64,000 nt of DNA. Origin: Rhyacichthys aspro. Taxonomy: Eukaryota; Chordata; Actinopteri; Gobiiformes; Rhyacichthyidae. A program made the position numbers and the translations under genes. Each line of letters starts with the position of its first letter. Position 1 is the first letter of the stretch. The stretch covers positions 22,147,179 through 22,211,178 of the forward strand of contig CM072152.1 in NCBI GenBank assembly GCA_036850595.1, in the 5' to 3' direction. Positions 63,634-64,000 of the stretch are shown in pieces. The notes under the pieces are model-generated. The model did no database searches, was not told where the DNA came from, and was given only the letters and a program-made list of their open reading frames with translations.

Positions 63634-64000
63634 AAAGCTTTAAGGGCTTTTACAGCTTCAAAACGACACTGAAGAACTGCTTGCTCCAGTCTTATGCATT
63701 GATTACTATTGACTGCTATTCATAAAAGTGCTGTCATTTCTCCTCTGCAGCACAAATCAGCTCCTGCAGCGTAAAGCATGCTTTTGAAGTGGTCCACATG
63801 CACGCAGTGTGTTCCCATGTTGAGAGTACTATGTCTCACGATGGGCTCCTGAATCACTCATCTGTGTATTCTTGAGAAGTTCCTTTTAAAAGTGGTTTAG
63901 CTTTTGCCGCTTTTTAATATTTGAACGTGCATCCTCTTAGGTCTGACTGTGAGGGACAGTTTAATGCAGTTTGTCCTGATGTGGTCTTTTTTTTTTTTTC
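63634..64000. other. Intronic stretch at window end
   Basis: Single-copy AT-rich sequence ending in a poly-T run (63987-63999). No feature recognised. Confidence 0.4.

Overview
The window looks like nuclear DNA of a teleost fish. It is AT-rich and almost gene-free. It carries a Tc1/mariner relic, hAT-like non-autonomous elements, several minisatellites, and one recognisable vertebrate exon. That exon, at 22958-22994 (+), encodes MWTPTEDEKIGV and then runs into a perfect GTAAGT splice donor. This matches the recalled N-terminus of DOCK3 (and slightly less well DOCK4), atypical guanine-nucleotide exchange factors for Rac. No other coding exon, tRNA, rRNA or ncRNA gene could be supported; the remaining open reading frames look fortuitous.

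Layout. 1-17775 is copy A of a long duplicated block, ending at a 68-base N gap (17776-17843). 17844-22121 is single-copy sequence upstream of the gene. 22122-22994 is the promoter/5' UTR and first coding exon. From 22995 to the window end the sequence is presumably intron 1. This intron contains copy B of the duplicated block (38802-56642), collinear with copy A at an offset of about 38.8-38.9 kb. The copies differ by scattered substitutions and indels. A gap exactly at the end of copy A makes an assembly (haplotype) duplication at least as likely as a real segmental duplication.

Repeats are the most informative content. A family of hAT-like elements has ends near CA..TGTCAAACTC, and two insertions have perfect 8-bp target-site duplications. 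Each element carries an internal array of a 21-bp unit. In three insertions the array appears in both orientations, with the inverted arm greatly expanded; one (37.6-38.3 kb) shows a 126-bp higher-order repeat. A Tc1-type relic with TA target sites is present in both copies. A 10-bp CCAAGACCAA-type minisatellite lies at 58.7-59.3 kb. Several CTCF-like motifs lie around the exon and at the end of copy B.

Limits: everything here was read by eye. Family names rest on recalled motifs, not database searches, and the regulatory calls are motif-level inferences only.
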